Below, in pieces: positions 31,401 to 39,599 of a DNA stretch of 64,000 bases. The notes beneath the pieces are model-generated. The model searched no databases, was not told where the DNA came from, and saw only the letters and a program-made list of their open reading frames with translations. The stretch comes from Oegoconia quadripuncta (Eukaryota; Arthropoda; Insecta; Lepidoptera; Autostichidae). Made by a program: the position numbers and the translations under genes. Each line of letters begins with the position of its first letter. The stretch's first letter is position 1. The stretch is from positions 310,001-374,000 of the forward strand of contig OX438750.1 in assembly GCA_949316235.1 (NCBI GenBank), written 5' to 3'.

Positions 31401-32340
31401 CTATATATTTACTTTCTAAAATTTCTCCATTAGCTACAGTCACTCTTCCACATTCAAATGGTATAGTATTTTGCAGCCAATCCAACTGAGAAGTCATATG
31501 AGTGGTAGCACCGGAGTCTACAAACCAACTATTACTCCTAACATCATTGCTATGTGTATCAGCATTCAGTGCAGCTATAAGGGTAGAATCCTCTTTAGTT
31601 TGCTTAGTAGCAACTGACTTTCCCTTCTTATTCTTTCTTAATGGACACTGAGGGCTTTTATGTCCCGGCTCATTACATGTATAACATACTACAGCCTTTT
31701 TAGGTTTTGATCTACAAGGTTTCTGTTTCTCAACATATCTACTCCGTAAGGCAGCTCCTGGCTCAGTAGACTTACCTTTAGATAGCTCATTTAATAATTT
31801 GGACTTTACTAAATCACTGGTAATATTTACATTCGAGTTCTCGAGTGACATCACCAACGGATCAAATCGAGGTGTTAAGCCTCCCAAAAGGATTGCAGCT
31901 AATGATTCATCCTCAATCACTTTTCCAATATCAGCTAGTTCTTGGTAAGTACACATTATGGCATCAATGTAACATTCAATATTATCAAAATCAGAAAGTG
32001 AGTACCTGTATAGTTTACGTTCCAGGGCTAAGCGTCGACCCATACCTTTATCTTCATAAGCCGCAGCAAGAGCGTCCCAAGCTTCCTTGGCTGTTTTTGC
32101 TCGTCTAACATGTGTAACCGCAGCACCGTCTAAAGTTAGACAGATTTTCGACAAGGCTTTCTGATCTTTTCTATCTTTTACTAATTTCGAAGTATCATCA
32201 CCTACAGGGTATCCCACAACACAATCCCACAGTTCTTCATATATAAGACACATACGTATTTTGAATTTCCATATCCCGTATCCTTCACGACTTGACAGGG
32301 CTATATTTGAAAATCCAAAACTCCGACTATTGACTTCCAT
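28411..32340 (-). CDS. Copia gag-pol polyprotein
   Basis: About 1309 codons from the Met at 32340; an upstream in-frame Met at 32367 would add nine hydrophobic residues and seems less likely. Domain order is that of Copia. Gag-like N-terminus; CCHC zinc knuckle CYTCNEPGHKSPQC (about 219-232); aspartic protease WFVDSGATTH (about 273-281); integrase with an HHCC zinc site (H and H near 414 and 419, C and C near 446 and 449) and a D, D-35-E core (HSDLAGP, SDNGTEF, NGIAERT); reverse transcriptase with CVYVDDIIIF (about 1000); RNase H (FADADW, SSAEAEYMAL). All key residues are visible and no stop or frameshift occurs. Integrase before reverse transcriptase separates it from Gypsy and BEL. Confidence 0.93.
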   Translation of the reverse strand: MEVNSRSFGFSNIALSSREGYGIWKFKIRMCLIYEELWDCVVGYPVGDDTSKLVKDRKDQKALSKICLTLDGAAVTHVRRAKTAKEAWDALAAAYEDKGMGRRLALERKLYRYSLSDFDNIECYIDAIMCTYQELADIGKVIEDESLAAILLGGLTPRFDPLVMSLENSNVNITSDLVKSKLLNELSKGKSTEPGAALRSRYVEKQKPCRSKPKKAVVCYTCNEPGHKSPQCPLRKNKKGKSVATKQTKEDSTLIAALNADTHSNDVRSNSWFVDSGATTHMTSQLDWLQNTIPFECGRVTVANGEILESKYIGDISISTTSDVVKTIKEVVYIPHLQSNLISVIKAVQSGFTVVFDKNGCNFYKSVDFSYTGNSVLHASENGGLYSLNCTTNPSHLSASVVHFDEISEYRIWHKRLGHLCRIGMQNLIKGNATGITFKKVDKEPCVACIEGKQSRKPFKTVPYKKATSMLELVHSDLAGPMSCSSFQGNKYVLYLIDDYSRMVFVYFVESKSDVKNKFCEFVTLVERQTGAQIKTLRSDNGTEFVNKSMNDFLVSKGIVHQTIVPYCQQQNGIAERTGRSIMEKARALLAESSLSKAFWQDAIMCAVYLKNRSPHRSLHCVTPFQKWYNEIPNLAHLKVFGCRALVHVPSCNRKKLDVKATQHIFVGYSDDPHGYFFREVHNPRSLTKARDVTFFEDCFSDLKANSEKNVQFSVPTLMLSDNLTDVAVEPSVVVSSTDDIQSPLITTKQLVRNNTDADNLFMSCPLRGEESPRVEPVLEAERRYPSRTRYPPNYFSYLVSEETKEPNSYVEAINSDNAEEWQLAMQNEFDSLQKLKTWDLVDRPNKKVIPCKWVYRMKTDEQGSVVKFKARLVVKGFNQIAGVDYNETFAPVVRNSSLRTLFALAAEQDLKMRHLDVDTAFLNGDLTEEVYMDQPKGFIEEGQQNKVCLLRKSLYGLKQAPRAWYTKLNETLSSIGFVRTPSEPCVYKKVFNTETVILCVYVDDIIIFFKSDRSFDIVKNSLQKYFSLKDLGELKYYLGLNISRSNSEIRINQVTYIHRLLKIFDLENCKEYNTPLANSKLVDGEERGEYPYQNLIGCLMFLSVNTRPDIAFATSYLSQFNTKYDRTHWIAAKRVLQYVKRTIDYSLVYRKTGQPLVGFADADWANCCKDRRSYTGYFFKLASGPVSWSSRKQPTVALSSAEAEYMALTDATKEAVYLRRFICEISGKSTVCITIHSDSQSAQSLATNPVFHNRTKHIDTKYHFIREKILENFVQLKYINTSEMPADVLTKPLGRIAHDRCVTDLGLV

Positions 32341-32399
32341 TATTTGTCTAAATATAATAAAACACAAAACTATGCCAACTAAAATAAATAACAGAGCTT

Positions 32400-32415
32400 A
32401 CTCGTGCTGATAACG
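32400..32415 (-). promoter_or_regulatory. Copia primer-binding site (candidate)
   Basis: Directly after the 5' LTR the minus strand reads 'cgttatcagcacgag'. The position is right and the 'tatcag' core recalls initiator-Met tRNA sites of other Copia elements, but the match to a tRNA was not tested. Confidence 0.45.
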
Positions 32416-32555
32416 AGTTAGAATATTAAAAATAGGCAATAGAAATGTTTTCACATTAGACATTTATTTTGAAGTAAGTAGAACACGTCAGATCTTTTTG
32501 ATTACTAAAAAGGAATAATCTGCAGAAAGCAGTGGCCAAATACATTATTACAACA
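32416..32555 (-). repeat. Copia 5' LTR
   Basis: Identical to the 3' LTR in the bases read except the last base at its internal edge (32416). Contains the promoter by position; no TATA box was assigned. Confidence 0.88.
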
Positions 32556-32560
32556 ACTTT

Positions 32561-32870
32561 TCCCCTGAGAAGAACAAGCAAGAAACTCGAAGGGTTGCTC
32601 TTTTAAATTCAGGCTTTGATTTTACATAAAGGTTTTTATATTTCATTATTAATTGTGAAATAGCCTGGCATGCGAACGATCTGATTATGTCCAGGGATGA
32701 TTATCATCTAAATAGTCTGATATTTTATAATATGCTTTGTTAATAAGTTTCTGTTTTATAGTATCTTTAAATTTATTGAGAGGAGTTTTTGTATATCAAC
32801 TGGAACCTTATTGAGGTAGAAATTGAAGAAATTTATTGTCTAATTACCCCGTTCAGTGAACGTTGTTCCA
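32561..32870 (-). repeat. LINE-J 3' end, right part (split by Copia)
   Basis: Continues from 28148: 'gaacaagcaagaaactcga', 'aattgtgaaatagcctgg', 'atcatctaaatagtctgat' and 'agtatctttaaatttattga', up to the reverse transcriptase tail ('gtatatcaactggaacc'). Confidence 0.7.
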
Positions 32871-32879
32871 TCCATAAAT

Positions 32880-33500
32880 TGTAGTATGTATACCTACCAC
32901 CTACTAAAATGTACCTACTTTGTATTGAAATGTTAACTATGCATTATAAGAATATCGTATCTAATTATTTTTTCAACTCCACCGTAATATCTTTATTATG
33001 GAACCAAAAACCAAAAATTCCCTACGCGTACTGCTGAGATTGTAACCCCTTATATTCCTTCTCTAAATATACATTAAGTACAGTAAGTAAAACAATAAAA
33101 AATATACATTAAGTATAATGTTATAGTGGAATTTTGTGATGTCTGATTTATTATCTACTATTTTTAATTTTTTTTTTTTCTTTTTTTGCTTTTTTTGTTT
33201 GTAAGGGCGTTTAAAACCTAACACCAACCTACTCTGTTCCTCTTAAACGCTTTATTACTACAATTATTTAGAAATATCTCAATCCCTTCTCTGTGTACAC
33301 CATCCATACTTAATATGTTACCTACCTATCTGTGGAAACAATTTGGTCTATGATCTATCTATAATTACTTTAATATAGTGTTTTATAATGTACTGTAAGT
33401 TTCCCAAATAAAAAATTTAAAAAATTGAAAATTGAAAATGACCCACAATGCTCACACGTGGCTGTTATAAATATTAATTTATGTGAGGATGCGGTAATCA
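32880..33500. other. Unassigned AT-rich DNA
   Basis: T-rich at 33160-33200. No gene or family recognised, although 'cccaaataaaaaatttaaaa' near 33405 looks like a retroelement 3' end. Confidence 0.3.
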
Positions 33501-33719
33501 TAAATTCAAATTCAAAAAAGATTTATTTCTTAGGATAAAACTGTCAATTGAAAATGTCACTAACACTAACTCAATATTAGAATTATTGCCATTACTGCTC
33601 ATTCACAAGGCTGACTCGCTAGAGAAGAACGAGCAAGAAACTCAAGTGCTCTTTTTAAATAGGTTTTGGGTTACATAATGTGAAATATTATCTAATATAT
33701 AAATGCGAAAGATTGGATA

Positions 33720-33966
33720 AATAAATAAATAATAAATAAATAAATATTTCGGAGACTTACACCAATCATCTAGTCCCAAAATAAGCAAAGCTTATGTTAT
33801 GGATACTAGATAACGGATAAACACACTTAAATATTTATATAAACATCCATGACTCAGGAATAAATGTTCATATTCATCACACAAACATTTACCCGTCGCG
33901 GGATTCGAACCCGCAACCGCTGGTTTCGCTGACAGGGTCACTATCCACTACACCAATCGGTCGTCG
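33720..33966 (-). mobile_element. SINE-C, near-complete
   Basis: 'taaatatttcggagactta', 'cgcgggattcgaacccgc' (B box, reversed), 'gacagggtcactatccacta' and 'caccaatcggtcgtc' (head). It is inserted in the Helitron. Confidence 0.75.
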
Positions 33967-34036
33967 ATGTTTGTTTGTTAGTCAATCACGGCTAAACGGA
34001 TGAACGGCTTTAATGAATTTGGTACACAGTTACCGT

Positions 34037-34195
34037 CTTATTCATAAAAATTTACAAACGCTTTAATAAGCCTGTTTTAGTTAAAGTATTTTTTGTCTCT
34101 GTCGTTCATAAGAAAATGTTGTAATGAAAGAAAGTGATAAAACATACTTTAACTAAAATAGACGTATAAAGCGTTTGTAAATTTTTATGAATAAG
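34037..34195. mobile_element. Foldback MITE inside Helitron-K
   Basis: Arms of about 58 bp are near-perfect inverted copies ('cttattcataaaaatttac' at 34037 and its complement ending at 34195; inner 'ttttagttaaagtat' likewise). The target duplication is not clear. Only about 40 bases separate the arms. Confidence 0.65.
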
Positions 34196-34424
34196 AGGGT
34201 TAGAACAAATCCTGGTTTAAGACATGGTATATTTTTTATCCCGATAAAGTGAGTAGTTCCCGCGGGATAAAGTTATTACGCAGGCGAAGCTGCAGGCGGA
34301 AAGCTAGTATTGTATAATTAGACTGAATATCGCCGAGTGGTCCATGTCTATGCTTGCTTATCATCCAGTCACGAATGTTATAATAGTAAATAATGTCTGT
34401 TTTATGATAATAATGTAAAATAAT

Positions 34425-34616
34425 AACAATGACCAAGAAAACATCATCGCTGAAAACAAATAATACGACCGAATTATGATTGCATTAACAGTGGCTCAAT
34501 AATCGCTTGAGGTGACTGTACTATTACAAGTTTACATGTCACATGGTTGCCTTTGTGAAGGTCATCCGTCATTACAATAGTGTCATTTTGTATTTCAACA
34601 CATTTACAAATATTCA
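34425..34616. other. Unassigned DNA
   Basis: No recognised content. Confidence 0.3.
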
Positions 34617-35240
34617 TTTCCTTACCTATGAAATTGGCGTTTTGTATGAAGAATTTCATTAAGACTGTTTTCTCCATACAAACACGATTTTCTCACGATG
34701 TTTTCCTTCACCGTTTTATGAGCAGTCGGATAAATGCACATAAGTAATTAAATTAAATGTAAATACTCATTGGTACATGCCTGCTTGGGAATCGAACCCG
34801 GACAATTTCTAACCGTGAAAAGGCTCAATGAAACGGTTAACCATCCAAGGAGCTTAAAATTTTTCCCGATTAGGGCGGGATACCTTTGTTATTTAAATAA
34901 ATAACTCGATATGGACACGCACATTTAAGAACTCATTGGTACAGGGCCTGCCTGGGAATCGAACCCGGACCTACCAAATTGGGCCACCGCATCTTAACCG
35001 CTGAGCCACCGACGCTTATGTGTGTTGTGATTTTTTTTTTGGGAACGGCAAATCCACATTTAGCTAAACTTTGTGTGTATTATCGGATAACATTAAGTTA
35101 AGTATAGGCAGCGTTAATTTTTAAAAGTAACCGCTTTATAAAAGTTTCAGCGAATCTCAGAAATGATTATGGGAAGCACATGAAAAGAGCTCTGTTAATT
35201 TTTTTTTTTTTTTAATATTTTATCGAAGTAAATGAAAATA
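34617..35240. mobile_element. Element M split by SINE-I
   Basis: 34617-34682 ('ttacctatgaaattggcg', 'ctgttttctccatacaaac') matches the left end of the complete element M at 62736. The body resumes at 35030 ('gggaacggcaaatcc', 'tgtgtattatcggataacat'). Its right end is lost after 35205. Confidence 0.6.
34683..35030 (-). mobile_element. SINE-I (tRNA-headed), two head-like blocks
   Basis: On the minus strand the head reads 'gcgtcggtggctcagcgg' (A box), then 'ggtccgggttcgattccc' (B box) near 34960. The body contains 'ggtatcccgccctaatcggg' and a second 'ggttcgattcccaagcagg' near 34790, then ends at 'gaaaacatcgtgagaaaatcg'. The repeat of the B-box region suggests a dimeric SINE. Confidence 0.6.
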
Positions 35241-35249
35241 AACATTTTT

Positions 35250-35515
35250 TTTTGTTGTGATTTATTTTGCGCTAAATACCTTGTGGTACAGACAACATAA
35301 CGTAATATATGTATGTAGGTGAAGCGCTCGTTTTATTGTCCCATGGTCCATGACCAGTGCCCGCGACACCACCTCCCAATTCACCATCTGTTCATGGCCA
35401 ATGACCTCGTGGCCATCGACAATGGCCTATTGGATGCCGTGACTACGCTATCTTTTGTGTGGATAGCATACTAAAGTATGAACAATTAACACTGGATTTA
35501 AAATTAATGAGATGA
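35250..35515. other. Unassigned DNA
   Basis: 35345-35465 is less AT-rich with repeated 'atggccaatgacc' / 'gtggccatcgac' phrases, possibly a decayed coding repeat. No domain recognised. Confidence 0.3.
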
Positions 35516-35519
35516 GACC

Positions 35520-35865
35520 TGCAGAAACAGATTTAAAGAGTATAACATTCTAACCTTTTCGTCACAGTACATTTTTGAAAATCTAATGTATGTCAAAAAA
35601 AATATAGCATCATTTAGGAAAAATAGTGATAAACATGATGTCAATACAAGAAATAAAGATAAACTTGCTGGTCACATAAGTCGCCTCCGCAAAGTCAGTA
35701 ATTCATTCAAAGGGTTATGTATACGCTTTTTCAATAAAGTTCCTGTTGATATACAAAATCTTCCTTTCAATAAATTTAAAGATACTATAAAATCTGACTA
35801 TTTTAAGCGTACCCTGTGTGTACCTACAAAATAAAGCATTTTTTGATTTTGATTTTTGATAATAT
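35520..35865 (+). pseudogene. LINE-J reverse transcriptase C-terminus with alternative 3' end
   Basis: An 82-codon frame (35586-35834) reads KKNIASFRKNSDKHDVNTRN and then GLCIRFFNKVPVDIQNLPFN, the LINE-J RT tail. Unlike the other copies the tail then jumps to 'aagcgtaccctgtgtgtacc' and 'aaaataaagcattttttga', a different 3' end also seen near 28075 (minus) and 43265. The catalytic region is missing. Confidence 0.7.
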
Positions 35866-36019
35866 AGTGATTTATAAAAAAAAAACTTATCCCATCAATT
35901 ATAGCCAAAGCCACTATAGATTTTAGATAAGGAATAAACTTACATAAATATTTATATAGGCATATACCTATTTAAAAAAGATTTGAAAAGAGATAATACC
36001 CCGCTTTAGGTCACGTCGG

Positions 36020-36556
36020 TTAATAAGTAAATTTTTGGGGCACTTACACCAATCATCTAGCTCCAAACTAAGACCCGTATTAATAAACCATTCTCAAGAT
36101 TGAGAACAGACTTGTGACCGGTCTCAAGTAAACGTGTTGATTAATAAACCTAACTTGAGACCTGAAAAGCACGAGTATGCACCTCGCGCGTTTAATAAAC
36201 GAAACTCAAGACTATCATTCATTCGTCGCTGAGGCGAATACTTGAGCAGTGATCTCAGCTGAGCAGACCTCAAGATTGGTTTATAAATTAGCACGGAGCT
36301 TGAGATAGCGTCAACTGTTCGGTTCGTTTCGGTTGTTACAGCCTCAAGACTTCTATTGAGATTGATTTATTAATACGGGCCTAAGCAACGCTTGTACATG
36401 GATACTAAATCACGGATAAATATTTATATAAACATCCATGACTCGGGAATTAATGTTCGTATTCATCACACAAATATTTAACCCTCGCGGGATCCGAACC
36501 CGCAACCGTTGGTTTCGCTGGTAGGGTGACTATCCACTACACCAATCGGTCGTCTA
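36020..36556 (-). mobile_element. SINE-C split by MITE-F
   Basis: 36020-36071 and 36382-36556 together make SINE-C in minus orientation ('ttggggcacttacaccaat', then 'aaacatccatgactcggga', 'gcgggatccgaacccgc'). The break 'ctaa|...|taagcaacgctt' restores the consensus 'ctaagcaaagctt'. Confidence 0.75.
36072..36381 (-). mobile_element. MITE-F, complete, inserted in SINE-C
   Basis: 310 bp with terminal inverted repeats 'gacccgtattaataaacc' and 'ttattaatacgggcc', flanked by TAA at 36069-36071 and 36382-36384. A 3-bp TAA duplication plus such ends fits the PIF/Harbinger type. This is the clearest MITE-F boundary in the window. Confidence 0.8.
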
Positions 36557-36657
36557 CTAACAACACCGCTACACCAATTCGGTATTCGTTTCCGATTAGC
36601 GTCTTTCGCGGTCTGTCCTTGGATGGGTGACCACTAGTGGCATTTCAATACGAGTGT

Positions 36658-36975
36658 TTAAGTGCTTGACCTCAATCACACCTGATATTAAGTGAAGATG
36701 AGGTCAAAGGTGGAAGCGTACTGACCCGGAAACCCCAACAACCAAACCGGCTATCTTATCTCTGACAACCGGAACACAACAATGCTATTAACATTGCTGC
36801 TTGGCGGCAGATTTAGATAAGACGGTGATAGCTAGCCAGGCGGACATTTAAAATGCCCTACCACCAACCAAACCGAATACTTAAACATGTACCCCGCTGG
36901 GGATCGAACCCGCGACCTCCGAATCGTACACCCAATGTTGTTTACATTGAGCCACGGAAGCGGTAATCACGGTAC
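36658..36975 (-). mobile_element. SINE-E, near-complete
   Basis: Runs from 'gtgcttgacctcaatcacac' through 'ggaagcgtactgacccgg', 'ggcggcagatttagataag' and 'gccaggcggacatt', to the head 'gggatcgaacccgcgacc' and 'tttacattgagccacgg'. Confidence 0.8.
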
Positions 36976-37034
36976 CTATGCAAAATTTCCAATTATTTAT
37001 ATTGTGCAATGTCGATCATCTCACTCTCCGTAGA

Positions 37035-37148
37035 TAGTTGTTACCTTGGATGGGGTATCCGGGTCAGTACGCTCGCACCGTCGGCCTCATCTTCACTTAA
37101 CATCAGGTGTAATTGAGGACGGATGCTAACCCGTTGTACATAAAAAAA
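37035..37148 (+). repeat. SINE-E 3' fragment
   Basis: 'tggggtatccgggtcagtac', 'cggcctcatcttcacttaac' and 'gttgtacataaaaaaaaa'. It faces the copy at 36658, forming a loose inverted pair. Confidence 0.65.
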
Positions 37149-37149
37149 A

Positions 37150-37400
37150 ATGAGAACCGAAGCTGATAATGAAATGGAGACCTTTAAAATGGTATACGGA
37201 AAAATACAGCCGAGGTCATGGCTCCCTCGACAATGACACCTCGGTTCGATGTCCGATCGACACAATAGCATAAAAACTCGTATGTTACGCCTTCACTTGT
37301 AGTCGCCATTCGAATCGTTTGCGGAGACTGGGGGTTCATTTCTCGGCTAAACTCAACTCGTTTGAAAATACAAGTATTCCAAATATTTGACGTAATCATC
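37150..37400. other. Unassigned DNA
   Basis: Frames at 37041-37271 and 37184-37399 (minus) show no domain; the first overlaps the SINE-E piece and is a chance frame. Confidence 0.3.
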
Positions 37401-37404
37401 TTTC

Positions 37405-37800
37405 AAACATTATGCCCTTACCGGGATTCGAAGCCGCCACCTTTTAGTATAGCAGTCAGTGTTTCTAACTGTCATCAACCTTCCCTGGAATAATGAGGGA
37501 GTATGGCCATAGTCCACAACGCTGGCCCAATGCGAGTTGGGGACTTCACATGCCCTTTGAATTTTTATTTCACAGGCATGCAGGTTTCCTCATGATGTTT
37601 TCCTTCACCGTTTTAAGAGCAGTCGTATGAATGCACATAAGTAATTAAATCAAATTTAAATACTCATTGGTTCATGGCCTGTGAAAAGGCTCAATCTGTG
37701 ATACGGTTACCCATCCAAGGAGCTTAAAATGTTTCCCGATTAGGGCGGGATACCTTTGTTATTTAAATAAACAACTAGATAAGAGCACACGTCCATAAAA
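37405..37800 (-). repeat. SINE-D head piece and SINE-I-related fragment
   Basis: 37405-37470 holds 'atgcccttaccgggattcga' and 'tttctaac', a reversed SINE-D-like head. 37500-37790 carries 'ccacaacgctggcccaatg', 'catgatgttttccttcaccg' and 'ccatccaaggagcttaaaat', shared with SINE-I at 34683 and 40577. It is partial and diverged. Confidence 0.5.
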
Positions 37801-37839
37801 CCTAAAGGCTGACGAAGGTCAACATCAGAGCACAATATG

Positions 37840-38385
37840 GTGTTCACTTTTGTTTTATTTCCAAGTGATGAGGCTATTTTTAGTTTACACACAGGTAGGG
37901 TTGCCATCTGTTAAATCAGTAAACTACTATAGTCATAAAACTCCGGATTTTCGCGTAAAAGTCGGACGCTTTTTTTACCAAGAAGTTTTCATGTTTACTT
38001 ATGTGAATGTTTTCAGGCTTTTTTTATTATGATTTAAATGTAGTGATGTTAATGGTTTTATACAAACTCATTAATTCACACATCGACTCGCCCTCTCTTT
38101 TGTCCTTATTAAAGTTCAAAATTCTCTATAGAGCCCGTAAACCGTCTCCCAGACTGTTTGTTCTTCAAGTGTATAGAAATGACTTCTTTTTGTAATCTCG
38201 TAGTCTGAATGTGTCACTTGTACAATGAAACTGTGGCTGAGTGTTCTTCCTTGGACATTTTTGTAGATAATTTACTTACGTTTAGAAGACAAACAAAGCT
38301 GATATTTTGTAATTAAGTATGGCTAAGTTTATTTTTTAACTTAACTTTAGAGCGATTAATCTAACTTCATCACCGATAATAATAA
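37840..38385. other. Unassigned DNA with a possible element N terminus
   Basis: 'gtagggttgccatctgtta' at 37892 resembles the element N terminal repeat; no partner end was found nearby. Frames at 37850-38032 and 38007-38195 have no recognised domain. Confidence 0.3.
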
Positions 38386-38389
38386 TAAA

Positions 38390-38640
38390 TAAATATCCTT
38401 GGACATACACATAACGCCATCTAGTTCCACATTAAGCAACTATAGGCTTGTGTTGTGGAAACCAGATGGTTGATATACTACACAAATACAATTTTTTTTG
38501 TAAATAAATACATATATAAATGAAAACCATCCATTACTCGGGAACACATCAGTATTCATTTTTTTTTTAGTTTAATTTATCCACATAGGATAGGCAACAT
38601 CTGTATTCATCATACAAACATATGCCCCTAGCGGGATTTT
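38390..38640 (-). mobile_element. SINE-D with small retro-insertions
   Basis: 'aaatatccttggacatacac', 'cgccatctagttccacat', 'accagatggttgatatact', then 'catatgcccctagcgggatt', where the head is cut off by a LINE-H insertion. A 37-bp T-run insert lies at 38560-38596. Confidence 0.7.
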
Positions 38641-38777
38641 TTTTTTTTTTTTATATGAGAGGACGGCAAACGAGCATGCGGGTCACCTGATGGAAAGCAA
38701 TCACCGCCGCCCTGTGACCCTTTTGGTGTTGCGGGTGTCCATGGGCGGCGGTGATTGCTTTCCATCCAGGTGACCTA
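38638..38777 (-). repeat. LINE-H end in inverted (foldback) arrangement
   Basis: A T run and LINE-H 3' end in minus orientation (38638-38711) are directly followed by a LINE-H piece in plus orientation (38712-38777). 'ggtcacctgatggaaagcaa' and 'ttgctttccatccaggtgac' can pair. This resembles the 5' inversion produced when a LINE is primed twice during insertion. Confidence 0.6.
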
Positions 38778-38902
38778 CAAATATTTAACATAAATAGTAA
38801 AATTGTACCAAGGCGTTTTTTTTTGACCAGGTTCGTTTGCTGACAGTTAAATATGCTTTTAGGTAGTTGGATAGTGCAAAGTAAAAGGTGAATAACTTTA
38901 AA

Positions 38903-39597
38903 TATGTGACCTTCCCAGCCCACCTGTGCCCAGCTGGGTCAAGTCCCCAGGTGTATATGTACTGAAGGGGCGGGACAGCTCAGGCCAGGGTCAAAACAGA
39001 ACACGGATCACCACACCAACTTATTTATTGAGAGAAACAGGTAGTATAAAGACCTTAAACTGCTGATTGAACTGATTAAAAAAATCTTGCTGTGAGGAAA
39101 TGCCGCGGATATAATACAATCTTTGTTTTACAAAAACGAGCCGTTCGCGCAATTTATCAATTGAGACCTGCAGTGTCACTTAGAGACAGATTTAAAGAGT
39201 ATAATATTCTAACCATTTCGTCACAGTACATTTTTGAAAATCTAATATATGTCAAAAAAAATATAGCATCATTTAGGAAAAATAGTGATAAACATGATGT
39301 CAATACAAGAAATAAAGATAAACTTGCAGGTCACATAACCGATACACTTCTCGCCGAAAATTAAATTTCCATCCACATCACCTGGATGAGTGGAAGTCTA
39401 CCACTGTACGTTTCTCAAGAAACTTCTTACCACGTACGACCACCCTGTGGAACGGACTTCCGGCAGCGGTATTCCCGAACAAAAAAAAGGACCCGTCATT
39501 TCATCAGTCAGTCAGTCAGTGTAAAATTTCGAATTTGAACTCCCAACAACTCAAACACACCAATATCAGCTCAAAAGAACGACACCGTTACAAATAT
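38903..39597 (+). repeat. Repeat family S split by a chimeric LINE
   Basis: 38903-39060 ('tgtgaccttcccagccca', 'caccacaccaacttatttat') and 39481-39597 ('cgtcatttcatcagtcag', 'aagaacgacaccgttacaa') match the copy at 3385. The LINE chimera occupies about 39062-39480. Confidence 0.55.
39062..39480 (+). pseudogene. Chimeric LINE remnant: LINE-J joined to LINE-H
   Basis: 39092-39338 encodes the LINE-J RT tail (VLQKRAVRAIYQL, FENLIYVKKNIASFRKNSD). At about 39339 the sequence switches to LINE-H coding DNA on the same strand ('accgatacacttctcgccga' through 'ggcagcggtattcccgaac'; [14 protein letters not shown] in another frame). Neither part is complete. This could be template switching or two successive insertions. 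Confidence 0.6.
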
Positions 39598-39599
39598 AA

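Larger units (their letters stand above)
28149..32555 (-). mobile_element. Complete Copia-type LTR retrotransposon
   Basis: 4.4 kb. 140-bp LTRs (28149-28288 and 32416-32555), TG...CA ends on the left LTR, and a 5-bp duplication 'acttt' at 28144-28148 and 32556-32560. The LTRs match at every base read except the last (32416 is A where 28149 is T). One uninterrupted gag-pol frame lies between them. The intact frame and matching LTRs suggest a recent insertion; whether it is active is not shown. Confidence 0.9.
33691..34307 (+). mobile_element. Helitron-K carrying a SINE-C and a foldback MITE
   Basis: Begins TC (33691-33692) after A and ends CTAG (34304-34307) before T, with no target duplication. 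Just before the end is the GC-rich 'gcaggcgaagctgcaggcg' capable of a hairpin, as in Helitrons. The internal body is broken by SINE-C (33720-33966) and by a 159-bp inverted-repeat element (34037-34195). It encodes no protein. Confidence 0.75.
33520..34420 (-). repeat. LINE-J 3' end split by a Helitron-K
   Basis: 33520-33690 ('gaacgagcaagaaactcaag', 'aggttttgggttacata') continues at 34308-34420 ('tgtataattagactgaatat', 'cttgcttatcatccag'). The interruption is an exact Helitron insertion between A (33690) and T (34308). Confidence 0.7.
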
